Shown here piece by piece: positions 49,136 to 58,667 of a stretch of 64,000 nucleotides of DNA. Origin of the DNA: Amycolatopsis sp. CA-128772 (GTDB taxonomy: Bacteria > Actinomycetota > Actinomycetes > Mycobacteriales > Pseudonocardiaceae). Made by a program: the position numbers and the translations under genes. Where the stretch lies: assembly GCF_002904295.1 (NCBI RefSeq), contig NZ_PPHG01000077.1, positions 62,001 through 126,000 of the forward strand, given 5' to 3'. Below the pieces are notes generated by a model that did no database searches, was not told the origin of the DNA, and worked only from the letters and a program-made list of their open reading frames with translations. Position 1 is the stretch's first letter, and each line of letters begins with the position of its first letter.

Positions 49136-50488
49136 TCAGGCGTGGGCGGGTTCGGTGTGGCGAGCCGCGGAGCCGTCGTCGGTGTGCTCGGGGCGGTCGG
49201 TCGGGGCGTTGAGGACCTCGTCGTCGAGGAGGCCTTCGCTGCGGGCCACGATCGTCGGCACCACGATCTGGCCGGCCACGTTCGTCGCCGTGCGCATCAT
49301 GTCCATGATCGGGTTGACCGAGTAGATCAGGGCCAGGCCCAGCGCGACCTGCTTGGCGTCGAGGCCGATGAACGACGTCGTCAGCGTGAACGCCGTCAGC
49401 CAGCCCGTGGTGCCGGCCGTCGCCAGCGCGCCGACCACGGCCACCACGACGATGCCCACGTACTGCCAGAAGTTCAGCGACACCCCGGCCAGGTTGGCCA
49501 CGAAGATCGCCGCGATCGCCGGGAACACCGCCGCGCAGCCGTCCATCTTGGTCGCGCTGCCGAGCGGGGTCGCGAAGGCCGCGTACGCCGGCTGGACGCC
49601 GAGGTTGACCGCGGACTGGCGGGTCAGCGGCAGGGTCGCGGCCGACGACTGCGAAGCGAACGCGAACTGGATTGCCGTGCCCGCCTTGGAGAAGAACTTC
49701 AGCGGGCTGACCTTGGCCACGAACTGCAGCAGGATCGGGTAGACGACGAACAGCACGAGCAGGCAGCCGACGTACACCGCGAGCGTGGTGGAGAACAGCG
49801 GCCGGAACAGCGCGTCGCCGTAGTTGGCGACCGCCGCGCCGATCAGGCCGATGATGCCGATCGGGGCCAGCCGGACGATCCAGCCGAGGTAGCGCTGGAT
49901 GATTTCGAACACGCTCGTCGTGAAGTCGACGAACGGCTTCGCCTTGTCCCCCAGGCTGTAGGCGGCCGCGCCGATCACCAGCGCGAGGAACAGCACCTGC
50001 AGCGTCTCGCCGTCGGAGAACGCTTTCACGAAGTTCTCCGGCAGCAGTCCGTTGACGAAGGCGTCCCACGAGCCCCAGTGGTCGACGCTCTTCGCGGCCT
50101 TGTCGGCGTTCTTGGCCGTCGCCTCGACGCCGCCGAGGCCGCCGGCGCCCGGGTTGAAGATCCGGCCGACCGCGATGCCGATCAGCGACGCGATGAACGA
50201 CGTGATCGCGAACCACAGCACCGTCTTGCCGCCCAGGCGCGCGGCGGTGCGGCCGCCGCCGAGGCCGCGGAGGCTGTTGATGCCGACCACGATCGCCGTG
50301 AAGACCAGCGGGATCACCGCGATCTGCAGCAGCGTGGTGAAGATGGAGCCGATCTGGTCGAGGAGATCGGTCAGCCAGCCGGCCTCGGTCTGCCGCGCGA
50401 CGACACCGAGGGCGGCGCCGACGACGAGCGAGCCGAGAACCGCGGCCGCGAACACCCGCGGTTTGGTGTATGTCCGTACGAAAGACAC
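49136..50488 (-). CDS. Dicarboxylate/amino acid:cation symporter
   Basis: A 450-residue member of the DAACS (GltP/DctA) family that brings C4-dicarboxylates or glutamate/aspartate in with protons or sodium. It has eight transmembrane helices and two re-entrant hairpins: FAFASQSSAATLPLTRQSA carries the serine-rich HP1 motif, ATPLGSATKMDGCAAVFPAI the NMDGT-like segment (here KMDGC), and TTGWLTAFTLTTSFIGLDAK the HP2 region. The tail is acidic and hydrophilic. GTG start. It is 100 bases after maf on the same strand, but probably has its own promoter. Confidence 0.92.
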   Translation of the reverse strand: MSFVRTYTKPRVFAAAVLGSLVVGAALGVVARQTEAGWLTDLLDQIGSIFTTLLQIAVIPLVFTAIVVGINSLRGLGGGRTAARLGGKTVLWFAITSFIASLIGIAVGRIFNPGAGGLGGVEATAKNADKAAKSVDHWGSWDAFVNGLLPENFVKAFSDGETLQVLFLALVIGAAAYSLGDKAKPFVDFTTSVFEIIQRYLGWIVRLAPIGIIGLIGAAVANYGDALFRPLFSTTLAVYVGCLLVLFVVYPILLQFVAKVSPLKFFSKAGTAIQFAFASQSSAATLPLTRQSAVNLGVQPAYAAFATPLGSATKMDGCAAVFPAIAAIFVANLAGVSLNFWQYVGIVVVAVVGALATAGTTGWLTAFTLTTSFIGLDAKQVALGLALIYSVNPIMDMMRTATNVAGQIVVPTIVARSEGLLDDEVLNAPTDRPEHTDDGSAARHTEPAHA

Positions 50489-50588
50489 GGGGCGACTCCG
50501 GAGCTCGAAAGTTTCTGGTCCTGCCGGGTAACGAGAACGTCAGGCAAGCAAGGACTCTTCCGGATCACCCGATGGTGTGGTGCCTTTC

Positions 50589-51218
50589 TCAGGATGCGGG
50601 AGGCTGCCAGAGATCCACGACACTCACGCCGACCTCGGCCAGCAGCCGGCGCGTCAGCGGCAGGCTGATCCCGATGACGCTCGTGTGGCCGCCGTCGAGC
50701 CCGTCGACGAACCAGCCGCCCCGGCCGTCGATCGTGAAGCCGCCGGCCACGTTGAGCGGCTCGCCGCTGGCGACGTAGGCGTCGATCTCGTGCCGGCTCG
50801 GCGTGCCGAACCGGACGGTGGTCGACTCCCAGCCGCTGGTCTCCTTCGTGCGCGTCCCGCCCTGGAGCCGGACGACCGCGTGGCCGGTGAGGAGTTCACC
50901 GGATGACCCCGCCATCGCCGCCCAGCGCTGCCGCGCGATGTCCGGATCGGCCGGTTTGCCGACCATCCGCCCGCCGATGTTCAGCATCGAGTCGCAGGCG
51001 ACCACGACGGCGTCCGGGTGGGCCGCGGCGACCTGGTCGATGACGGCTTCGGCCTTGGCCGCGGCGAGCGCGGCGACCAGCTCGGATGGGGACGGGTCGG
51101 TGAGGGACGCGGCGACCGCGTCCTCGTCGACGCCGGACACGAAGACGGCGGGCTCGAGGCCGGCGGATCGCAGCAGGGCGAGGCGGGCGGGGGACTGGGA
51201 GGCGAGGACGAACTTCAC
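50589..51218 (-). CDS. maf: Maf-like nucleoside triphosphate pyrophosphatase
   Basis: A 209-residue house-cleaning enzyme that hydrolyses non-canonical or pyrimidine nucleoside triphosphates. Marks are FVLASQSPARLALLRSAGL at the N-terminus, the catalytic acidic segment VVACDSMLNIGGRMVGKPAD, and GGFTIDGRGGWFVDGLDGGH. In actinobacteria maf usually sits between accD/accE and accA; here the order is loosened by inserted genes, but the gene remains on the same strand as both. GTG start. Confidence 0.92.
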   Translation of the reverse strand: MKFVLASQSPARLALLRSAGLEPAVFVSGVDEDAVAASLTDPSPSELVAALAAAKAEAVIDQVAAAHPDAVVVACDSMLNIGGRMVGKPADPDIARQRWAAMAGSSGELLTGHAVVRLQGGTRTKETSGWESTTVRFGTPSRHEIDAYVASGEPLNVAGGFTIDGRGGWFVDGLDGGHTSVIGISLPLTRRLLAEVGVSVVDLWQPPAS

Positions 51219-51336
51219 GACTGAAACTTACTTGACCTGGCGGTCGTGACCGAATTGTGACCGGCGTCACTCCGCGATAGAGCTAATTTGTTTTGGCTCG
51301 CAACTTATGGATCGACGGATTGTCACGGAGAGAACA

Positions 51337-53187
<1,851 letters not shown>

Positions 53188-53207
53188 CCACCGCTCCCGC
53201 GGTCCGC

Positions 53208-53250
53208 GCAGGCCCCCGTCCCGGTACCCGACACCGGACCGGGGGCCTGC
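53208..53250. terminator. Bidirectional terminator hairpin
   Basis: GCAGGCCCCCG (53208-53218) pairs perfectly with 53240-53250, and inside it CCGGT (53221-53225) pairs with ACCGG (53233-53237). It fills the gap between the convergent beta-glucosidase and MFS genes. Confidence 0.7.
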
Positions 53251-53256
53251 ACGGTG

Positions 53257-54864
53257 CTACGCCGCGGCCGCCTCGGGTACCGGGGCTTCCCAGCGCGGCT
53301 TGACCCGCTGCATCACCGCGGCGGAGATGACGCCGAGCAGGAGCACGCCCATCGGCAGCAGCATGGTCACGCGGGCGGCGTCGGTCAGTCCATTGTGGAC
53401 TGCCTGGGTCGCCAGCTTCCCCGCCTGCGCGGCGATCTCCGCGGGCAGGCCCGGCATCGGCGACGAGCCGCCGGTCGAGCCGAACTCGCCGGTGCTCGCC
53501 GCCGCGTGGGCGATCCCCTCGGCGAACGGCGCCCGGTACTGCTCCGGCAGCTGCGCCGCCGCCGTCGTCGCCTCGTCGGCGATGGACGCGCTGATCTGCG
53601 CCTGCAGCAGCACGCCGATCGCGGCGCTGCCGAGCACGCCGCCGACCTGGCGGGCGGTGTTGAAGATGCCGGACGCGGTCCCGGTCAGCCGCGGCTCGAT
53701 CGAGCCCATGGTCAGGTTGCTCATCGGCGAGAAGATGCAGCCGATGCCGAGACCGCAGACCAGCAGCGCCGGCACGAACGACCACGCGTTGCTGTCCGGC
53801 GTCGCCTGCAGGGCGATGATCCCGAGCCCGGCCGCGAGCGCGGCCAGGCCGAACATCACCAGGTACTTGCCGTTGACCTTGTCCGACGCGCGCCCGACGA
53901 ACGGCGCGATGATGCCGGACAGCAGCGACATCGGCGCGGTGAGCAGGCCGGCCATGGTCGGGCTCAGCCCGAGCACCGCCTGGATGTAGATGACCAGCGG
54001 CAGGAACATGCCGGTCATCGCGAAGCCGACGGTGGTCGCGGTGAGCGTCCCGGCCGAGAAGTTCCGGTTCGAGAACACCTGCAGCGGCAGCAGCGGCTCG
54101 CGCTTGTTGAACCGCTGCCACACCAGGAAGGCGACCATCAGCGCCACACCGGCGCCGATGATCTCGAACACCGTGATGCCGCCGAAGACCGTGCCCCAGT
54201 CGTACTGCTGGCCGTTCTGGACGCCGAACACGATGCACAGCAGCGCCGCGCTGGAAAGCACGATGCCCAGCAGGTCGAACGAGTGCGCGTGCTTCGGCTG
54301 CCAGTCCGGCACCAGCAGCAGCGTGAGCACGACGGCGACCACGCCGATCGGCACGTTGACGTAGAAGATCCACTCCCAGCCGAGGTGGTCGACCAGCACG
54401 CCGCCGAGCAGCGGGCCGGCGATCGTGGCCAGCCCGGCGACGCCGCCCCACATGCCCATCGCCGGGCCGCGCTTGGCCGGCGGGAACAGGTGCGTGATGA
54501 AGGCGAGCGTCTGCGGCGTCATCAGCGCGGCGCCGAGGCCCTGCACGGCCCGCGCGGCGATGAGCATCTCGACGTTGCCGGACAGGCCGCACCACAGGGA
54601 TGCGCCGGTGAAGACCACGAGCCCGGCGAGGAAGACGCGCTTCGGGCCGAAGCGGTCACCGAGCCGGCTGGTGAACAGCATCGGCACGGCGTAGGTGAGC
54701 AGGTAGACGCTGATCACCCAGACGACGGAGTTCAGCCCGGCGTTCAGTTCGCGCAGCATGGTCGGGATCGCGATCGACACGATGGTCGTGTCGAGCAGGA
54801 TCATGAAGAAGCCGAGGCACAGCGCGCCCAGCGCGGCCCACGGGTTAGCTTGTCTTGCGTTCAT
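53257..54864 (-). CDS. MFS drug exporter, DHA2 (14-helix) family
   Basis: A 535-residue EmrB/QacA-type proton-driven exporter with 14 predicted helices. Motif C-like signature in helix 1, MILLDTTIVSIAIPTM, motif A RLGDRFGPKRVFLAGLVVF and antiporter motif GGVAGLATIAGPLLGGVL are present. A large hydrophilic loop lies before the last helix. The ATG overlaps the upstream PadR gene by 20 bases, so the pair is co-transcribed and the exporter is very probably under PadR control. Natural substrate unknown; antibiotics or phenolic acids are typical for such pairs. Confidence 0.94.
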   Translation of the reverse strand: MNARQANPWAALGALCLGFFMILLDTTIVSIAIPTMLRELNAGLNSVVWVISVYLLTYAVPMLFTSRLGDRFGPKRVFLAGLVVFTGASLWCGLSGNVEMLIAARAVQGLGAALMTPQTLAFITHLFPPAKRGPAMGMWGGVAGLATIAGPLLGGVLVDHLGWEWIFYVNVPIGVVAVVLTLLLVPDWQPKHAHSFDLLGIVLSSAALLCIVFGVQNGQQYDWGTVFGGITVFEIIGAGVALMVAFLVWQRFNKREPLLPLQVFSNRNFSAGTLTATTVGFAMTGMFLPLVIYIQAVLGLSPTMAGLLTAPMSLLSGIIAPFVGRASDKVNGKYLVMFGLAALAAGLGIIALQATPDSNAWSFVPALLVCGLGIGCIFSPMSNLTMGSIEPRLTGTASGIFNTARQVGGVLGSAAIGVLLQAQISASIADEATTAAAQLPEQYRAPFAEGIAHAAASTGEFGSTGGSSPMPGLPAEIAAQAGKLATQAVHNGLTDAARVTMLLPMGVLLLGVISAAVMQRVKPRWEAPVPEAAAA

Positions 54865-55471
54865 CGTCGTCTTCCCTGGTGATGAGCGTGAGCTTGGGTT
54901 GTTCCGTGTCCTGGAAGGAGATCCGCCCGGACCGCAGGTCGTCGTGGAGGCGTTCGGTCCACTGGAGCTCGAACTTCCGGTGGTCGCACTGGTAGCGCCA
55001 GTCCAGCCAGTAGATCGCCGGCGTCTCGTCTTCGGCGAGCCGCTGCAGCACCGCGTCGTCCCCGGCCACCGCGGCGCGCAGCCGGGTGATCCGGTGCTCG
55101 AGTTCGATCAACGAGGTGTCGCGCCCCAGTTCGTCGATCACCCCGAGCCCGGACAGGAAGGCGGGGAACTCGGTGGCGAGGTCCCCGAGCAGCTCGCGAC
55201 CGCGCTGGGTGAACTCGTCCAGCCCGGTTTGCGTCATGCCGTAGACAGTCCGTTCGGGCCGCCGTCCGTCACGCTGAGTGTCGACGACCTCGATCAGTCC
55301 GTCGCGGCACAGGCGTTCCACGGTGTGGTAGAGCGAGCCTGCTTTCACGTTGACCCGCATGTGGACGTACCGCTCACGCATGAGCTGAGCCATCTCGTAC
55401 GGGTGCATCGGCCCCTCGTGGAGCAGCTCCAGCACGGCAATGCCGAGTGGCGTCAGCTTGGGCGAGGCCAT
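54845..55471 (-). CDS. PadR family transcriptional regulator
   Basis: A 208-residue repressor. The winged helix (about 1-90) has LTPLGIAVLELLHEGPMHPY then EMAQLMRER, VKAGSLYHTVERLCRDGLIE and TVYGMTQTG. The C-terminal Vir-like helical dimerisation domain covers about 100-180. The ATG is preceded by GGAGG. It precedes and overlaps an MFS exporter, the classic PadR arrangement in which ligand release from the operator induces efflux. A CCACGTGG-centred palindrome sits in its promoter. Confidence 0.92.
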   Translation of the reverse strand: MASPKLTPLGIAVLELLHEGPMHPYEMAQLMRERYVHMRVNVKAGSLYHTVERLCRDGLIEVVDTQRDGRRPERTVYGMTQTGLDEFTQRGRELLGDLATEFPAFLSGLGVIDELGRDTSLIELEHRITRLRAAVAGDDAVLQRLAEDETPAIYWLDWRYQCDHRKFELQWTERLHDDLRSGRISFQDTEQPKLTLITREDDDERKTS

Positions 55472-55490
55472 GGGAGATTCCTCCAGGTCG

Positions 55491-55511
55491 GTTATTCCAC
55501 GTGGACTATAC
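55491..55511 (-). promoter_or_regulatory. padR promoter and operator
   Basis: On the minus strand a -10 box TATAGT (55506-55511) is followed at once by the palindrome TCCACGTGGA (55496-55505), placing the operator over the transcription start. A closely related palindrome, TACCACGTGGTA, occurs at 57008-57019. Confidence 0.65.
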
Positions 55512-55670
55512 GGTGCGGAGTAGGGGTGGTCTACTCCCGATGGGGTAACCGTGCGTGTGCGCTTGGTGAACGGCGGCTGTCCGGCGGGCTGGTACTGTGT
55601 CGCGCCCGGCCCGGACGGGACGCAGGCGATGGAATCCGGCGGCGGGGCTGGCTCGAGGGGGAGGTTGTTC

Positions 55671-56948
55671 GTGGATCTGGTCGGGGAGTTCGTAGCTCGC
55701 TACGTCAAGGAGTACGACTACTACTCGCACGCCGCCCGCTTGGTCGCGGAGATCCTGGAGGAGAACCTGCGGACGGCGGGCGTCCGGTGCATGGTCACCT
55801 CTCGGGCCAAGTCGGTCTCGCGCTTGGCCGACAAGTGCCGGAAACGCGCCCTCGACAAGCCGTACTCGTCCATCGAGGACATCTACAACGATATCGCCGA
55901 CCTGGCCGGCGTCCGCGTCGCGCTCTATTTCCCGGCCGAAGAGGAGCAGGTAGACGCGGAGATATCCCGGTCGTTCCACCGGCTGGAGCCCGCCAAGCGG
56001 TTCCCTCGTGAGGAGAAGCAAGCGACCGACGAGGGCGAACCGCGCTACGTGAAGCGCTTCTCGGGCTACAAGGCAACACACCACCGGGTGCAGCTCAAGG
56101 AATCCGAGCTGGGCGAACCGGACCGCCGGTACGCGGGAGCCAGGGTGGAGGTGCAGGTCGCCTCTGTCTTGATGCACGGCTGGGCCGAAGTCGAACACGA
56201 TCTCGTCTACAAACCGCTCGAGGGCGCTCTGTCGACCGAGGAACTCGCCATCCTGGATCAGTTGAACGGACTGGTGCTGGCCGGAGAGATCGCGCTGGAG
56301 CGGCTTCAGGCGGCGGGCGAGTCTCGGGTGGCGCAGGAGGGAAGGCAGTTCGTCAACCACTACGAGCTCACAGTCCACCTGCTCGATCGGGCCAAAACCG
56401 TTCTGGCGGACAAGGAAGTCCATGACTGGGGCCTCGGTCGGGTCGACCTGCTGTTCGACCTTCTCGTTCGCCTGGGCAAAGCCACGCCGAAGGCGCTCAA
56501 GCCTTATTTGGAGGACCTGCACGGCAACGTCGAGATGCGTCCTCTTGCCGAGCAGGTGGTCGACGCCTTGCTGGCCGAAGATGCGGCTCGTTACGACGTG
56601 TTCCGGTCCGTCCGTGCGGAGTCGTACGGTCGTGGCCCCCACGGTGCGTCGGAAAGTTCGAGCCTGGACCAGCAGATCGGCCGGTTCCTCAGGCTTTGGG
56701 CCGAGCTTGAGGTCTTGGTGCGGCGCCTCGATGACGGAGCCGGTCAGCCGGTCGGGTTGGTCCTGAGGCGCCTTGCCGACAGGTGGCCGGACAACGCCAG
56801 GATCTTCAAAGAAGCCGACAACCTCCGGCGGCTGAGGAACCAGCTGGTGCACGGCATCGAGCCGCCTGACCTGGCCATCGTGAGCGACGCTTCGGATCTG
56901 CTCGAGCGAATCATCGCCGAACTCCGCCGGCTTTATCCCGACGCCTAG
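55671..56948 (+). CDS. RelA/SpoT-domain protein with HEPN-like C-terminus
   Basis: A protein of about 425 residues. The N-terminal half is an alarmone-synthetase (RelA/SpoT) domain without a hydrolase domain: VTSRAKSVSRLADKCRKRAL (ATP side, about 43-62), IYNDIADLAGVRVALYF, KRFSGYKATHHRVQL (about 130-144) and VEVQVASVLMHGWAEVEH with Glu160 and Gln162. The C-terminal third is helical and ends with R389-N-Q-L-V-H394-G, the Rx4-6H signature of HEPN domains (many are RNases). Such fused short synthetases are known as toxins and phage sensors. The GTG was chosen for GGGGGAGG 6 bases upstream; longer starts add up to 40 low-complexity residues. It stands alone, without an obvious antitoxin gene. Confidence 0.8.
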   Translation: MDLVGEFVARYVKEYDYYSHAARLVAEILEENLRTAGVRCMVTSRAKSVSRLADKCRKRALDKPYSSIEDIYNDIADLAGVRVALYFPAEEEQVDAEISRSFHRLEPAKRFPREEKQATDEGEPRYVKRFSGYKATHHRVQLKESELGEPDRRYAGARVEVQVASVLMHGWAEVEHDLVYKPLEGALSTEELAILDQLNGLVLAGEIALERLQAAGESRVAQEGRQFVNHYELTVHLLDRAKTVLADKEVHDWGLGRVDLLFDLLVRLGKATPKALKPYLEDLHGNVEMRPLAEQVVDALLAEDAARYDVFRSVRAESYGRGPHGASESSSLDQQIGRFLRLWAELEVLVRRLDDGAGQPVGLVLRRLADRWPDNARIFKEADNLRRLRNQLVHGIEPPDLAIVSDASDLLERIIAELRRLYPDA

Positions 56949-57007
56949 ACCGGTTCGCCTCAGTGGTTGAGGTCCCGCGGCGGAGCCTGCTTCGAATCTT
57001 AGAGGAG

Positions 57008-57088
57008 TACCACGTGGTATAGCTGACCCTACCCTGGCCGAAGAAGTTCGTGGTAAGAACTATGTATAGTCAGTTCGTAGTGCGAACT
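57008..57088 (+). promoter_or_regulatory. LLM/marR operon promoter with two MarR-type operators
   Basis: The -10 box TATAGT (57065-57070) lies between two inverted repeats: AGTTC...GAACT (57045-57061) and AGTTCG...CGAACT (57072-57088). Upstream is the palindrome TACCACGTGGTA (57008-57019), like the PadR site. The repeats are well placed for repression by the MarR protein encoded in the operon. Confidence 0.72.
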
Positions 57089-57104
57089 AAAACTGGGAGC
57101 AACC

Positions 57105-57995
57105 ATGGTGCACTTCGGCATCGGCGTGTCCACGGCGGTCACCGCCGTCCCCGAGACCCTGCAGCTGGCCGGCCAGGCCGACCGGAGCGGGCTCGACCTC
57201 ATCACCGTCTCGGATCACCCGTACCACGCCGACCGGCTTGACGCGTACGCCGAACTCGGCGTTCTGCTGGGCCGCACCGAACGGATCTCCGGCCTGGTCA
57301 GCGTCACGAACCTGCCGACGCGGCCCGCGTCGATGCTCGCCCGCACCATCACCTCGCTCTCCGCGCTGACCGGCGGCCGGATCGTGCTCGGCATGGGTGT
57401 CGGGGGGCTGTGGGACGACATTGCGCGGCTCGGCTTCCCCAAGCTGACGCCGGGGCAGGCCGTCCGGGCCTTCGAAGAGGGCATCCGGCTGGTGAAACTG
57501 CTCGGCGGGGGCGGCGCGCCGGTCACCTTCGACGGCGAGTTCCACCAGGTCACCGACCTGGAACCGGCGGCGGAGGAGGTGCCGCCGGTGTGGACCGGGT
57601 CCGTCGGGCCGAAGTCCCTCGCCGTCACCGGGCGGGTGGCCGACGGGTGGATGCCCGGGCACGCCGCCGACTGGCTCAGCGAGCGGTACCGGACCTCGCG
57701 GCCGGTGATCGACAAGGCCGCCGCCGACGCCGGGCGGGACCCCGCCGAGATCGCCACCGTCTACAACTTCCCCGGCCGGATCACCGCGGAGCCGCTGAGC
57801 CGGACCCGCGCCGACGACGGCCGCTGGATCGGCGGGGCGCCGGAGCAGTGGATCGAGGAACTCACCGGCGCCGTGCTGGAGCACGACGCCGCCGGGTTCG
57901 TGCTCTTCGGGCCCGGCGGCAGCACGCCCGACCGGACGGCGGCCGCGCGGTGGGCCGGGGAAATCGTGCCCGCGGTGCGGGAAGCCGTAGGCTGA
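57105..57995 (+). CDS. LLM class F420-dependent-type oxidoreductase
   Basis: A 296-residue luciferase-like TIM-barrel protein, a family in which actinobacterial members mostly use F420 or FMN. It shows GLDLITVSDHPYHADRLDAY, ARTITSLSALTGGRIVLGMG (the phosphate-binding region) and PPVWTGSVGPKSLAVTGRVA with DGWMP. Substrate unknown; reduction or oxidation of a small organic compound is expected. The ATG follows GGGAG by about 6 bases. It is the first gene of an operon with marR (4-base gap), regulated by the inverted repeats around its -10 box. Confidence 0.88.
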   Translation: MVHFGIGVSTAVTAVPETLQLAGQADRSGLDLITVSDHPYHADRLDAYAELGVLLGRTERISGLVSVTNLPTRPASMLARTITSLSALTGGRIVLGMGVGGLWDDIARLGFPKLTPGQAVRAFEEGIRLVKLLGGGGAPVTFDGEFHQVTDLEPAAEEVPPVWTGSVGPKSLAVTGRVADGWMPGHAADWLSERYRTSRPVIDKAAADAGRDPAEIATVYNFPGRITAEPLSRTRADDGRWIGGAPEQWIEELTGAVLEHDAAGFVLFGPGGSTPDRTAAARWAGEIVPAVREAVG

Positions 57996-57999
57996 CCGG

Positions 58000-58458
58000 A
58001 TGGGGAAGAGCGGGGCGGACCTCGGTGTGGTGGCCGGGCTCGTGCGGGCGTCGTTCCTGGTGAACGCCGTCTACGCCGAGTCCGCCCGCGAGTACGGGCT
58101 CACCGTTCAGCAGGGACAGCTGCTGTGCGTGCTGATGGCCCGGCCGTACGGCATGGGCGACCTCGGCGCGACGCTCGGCCTGGAAAAGTCGAGCCTCACC
58201 GGGCTGGTCGACCGCGCGGTCCGGCGCGGGCTCGTCCGCCGCGAGCCCGACCCGGACGACCGCCGGGCCGTGCACGTCCTGCTGACCGTGGAAGGCCGTG
58301 ACCTCGCGGAGGACTTCTACGCGGCGACGTGCCGCCGGGTCGACGACCTGGCCACAACGCTGAGCCCGGCCGAGCGCGACCGGCTCGGAGCGCTGCTCGG
58401 CACGATCGTGCGCGAGAACGAAGCCCCGACGGTCTTCCTCGACGCCCTTCAGCCCTGA
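58000..58458 (+). CDS. MarR family transcriptional regulator
   Basis: A 152-residue repressor. The winged helix has YGLTVQQGQLLCVLMARPYG, MGDLGATLGLEKSSLTGLVD and the wing RREPDPDDRRAVHVLLT, framed by dimerisation helices. It starts 4 bases after the LLM oxidoreductase stop, in the same operon, and is likely to bind the two AGTTC...GAACT repeats that flank the operon -10. Its tail overlaps the convergent carboxylase epsilon gene by 10 bases. Confidence 0.92.
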   Translation: MGKSGADLGVVAGLVRASFLVNAVYAESAREYGLTVQQGQLLCVLMARPYGMGDLGATLGLEKSSLTGLVDRAVRRGLVRREPDPDDRRAVHVLLTVEGRDLAEDFYAATCRRVDDLATTLSPAERDRLGALLGTIVRENEAPTVFLDALQP

Positions 58459-58667
58459 GGCAAACCCGAAGCGCGCCAAGCGTCTTCACCGGGGTGAAGC
58501 GGCTTGTGCAGCGAAGTGGCGTGATCGCCCCACCACGACGTACGCGGCTTCGGCTTCTCCGGCGCCTTCGCGGCCGACGCCGCGGCGACGACCGCCGTCA
58601 GCGCCGCCAGCTCGGCGTCGCTCGGGTTTCCTCGGACCACCCTCAGCAGGGGACGCTGCTCGCTCAC
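58449..58667 (-). CDS. accE: Acyl-CoA carboxylase epsilon subunit
   Basis: A 72-residue protein that helps assemble the alpha and beta carboxylase subunits in actinobacteria. It begins with LLRVVRGNPSDAELAALTAV, the conserved epsilon start (R-G-x-P-x-x-x-E-L-A-A-L), then an alanine-rich helix and a Trp-containing end (RTSWWGDHA, EDAWRASGLP). The GTG overlaps the stop of the beta-subunit gene (GTGA), so it is coupled to it. Confidence 0.9.
   Translation of the reverse strand: MSEQRPLLRVVRGNPSDAELAALTAVVAAASAAKAPEKPKPRTSWWGDHATSLHKPLHPGEDAWRASGLPQG

Noticed and set aside
55551..55670. A longer N-terminus for the RelA/SpoT-domain protein starting at the upstream GTG
   Set aside because: The extra 40 residues are low-complexity with no ribosome binding site, whereas GGGGGAGG lies 6 bases before the chosen GTG, just ahead of the conserved domain.
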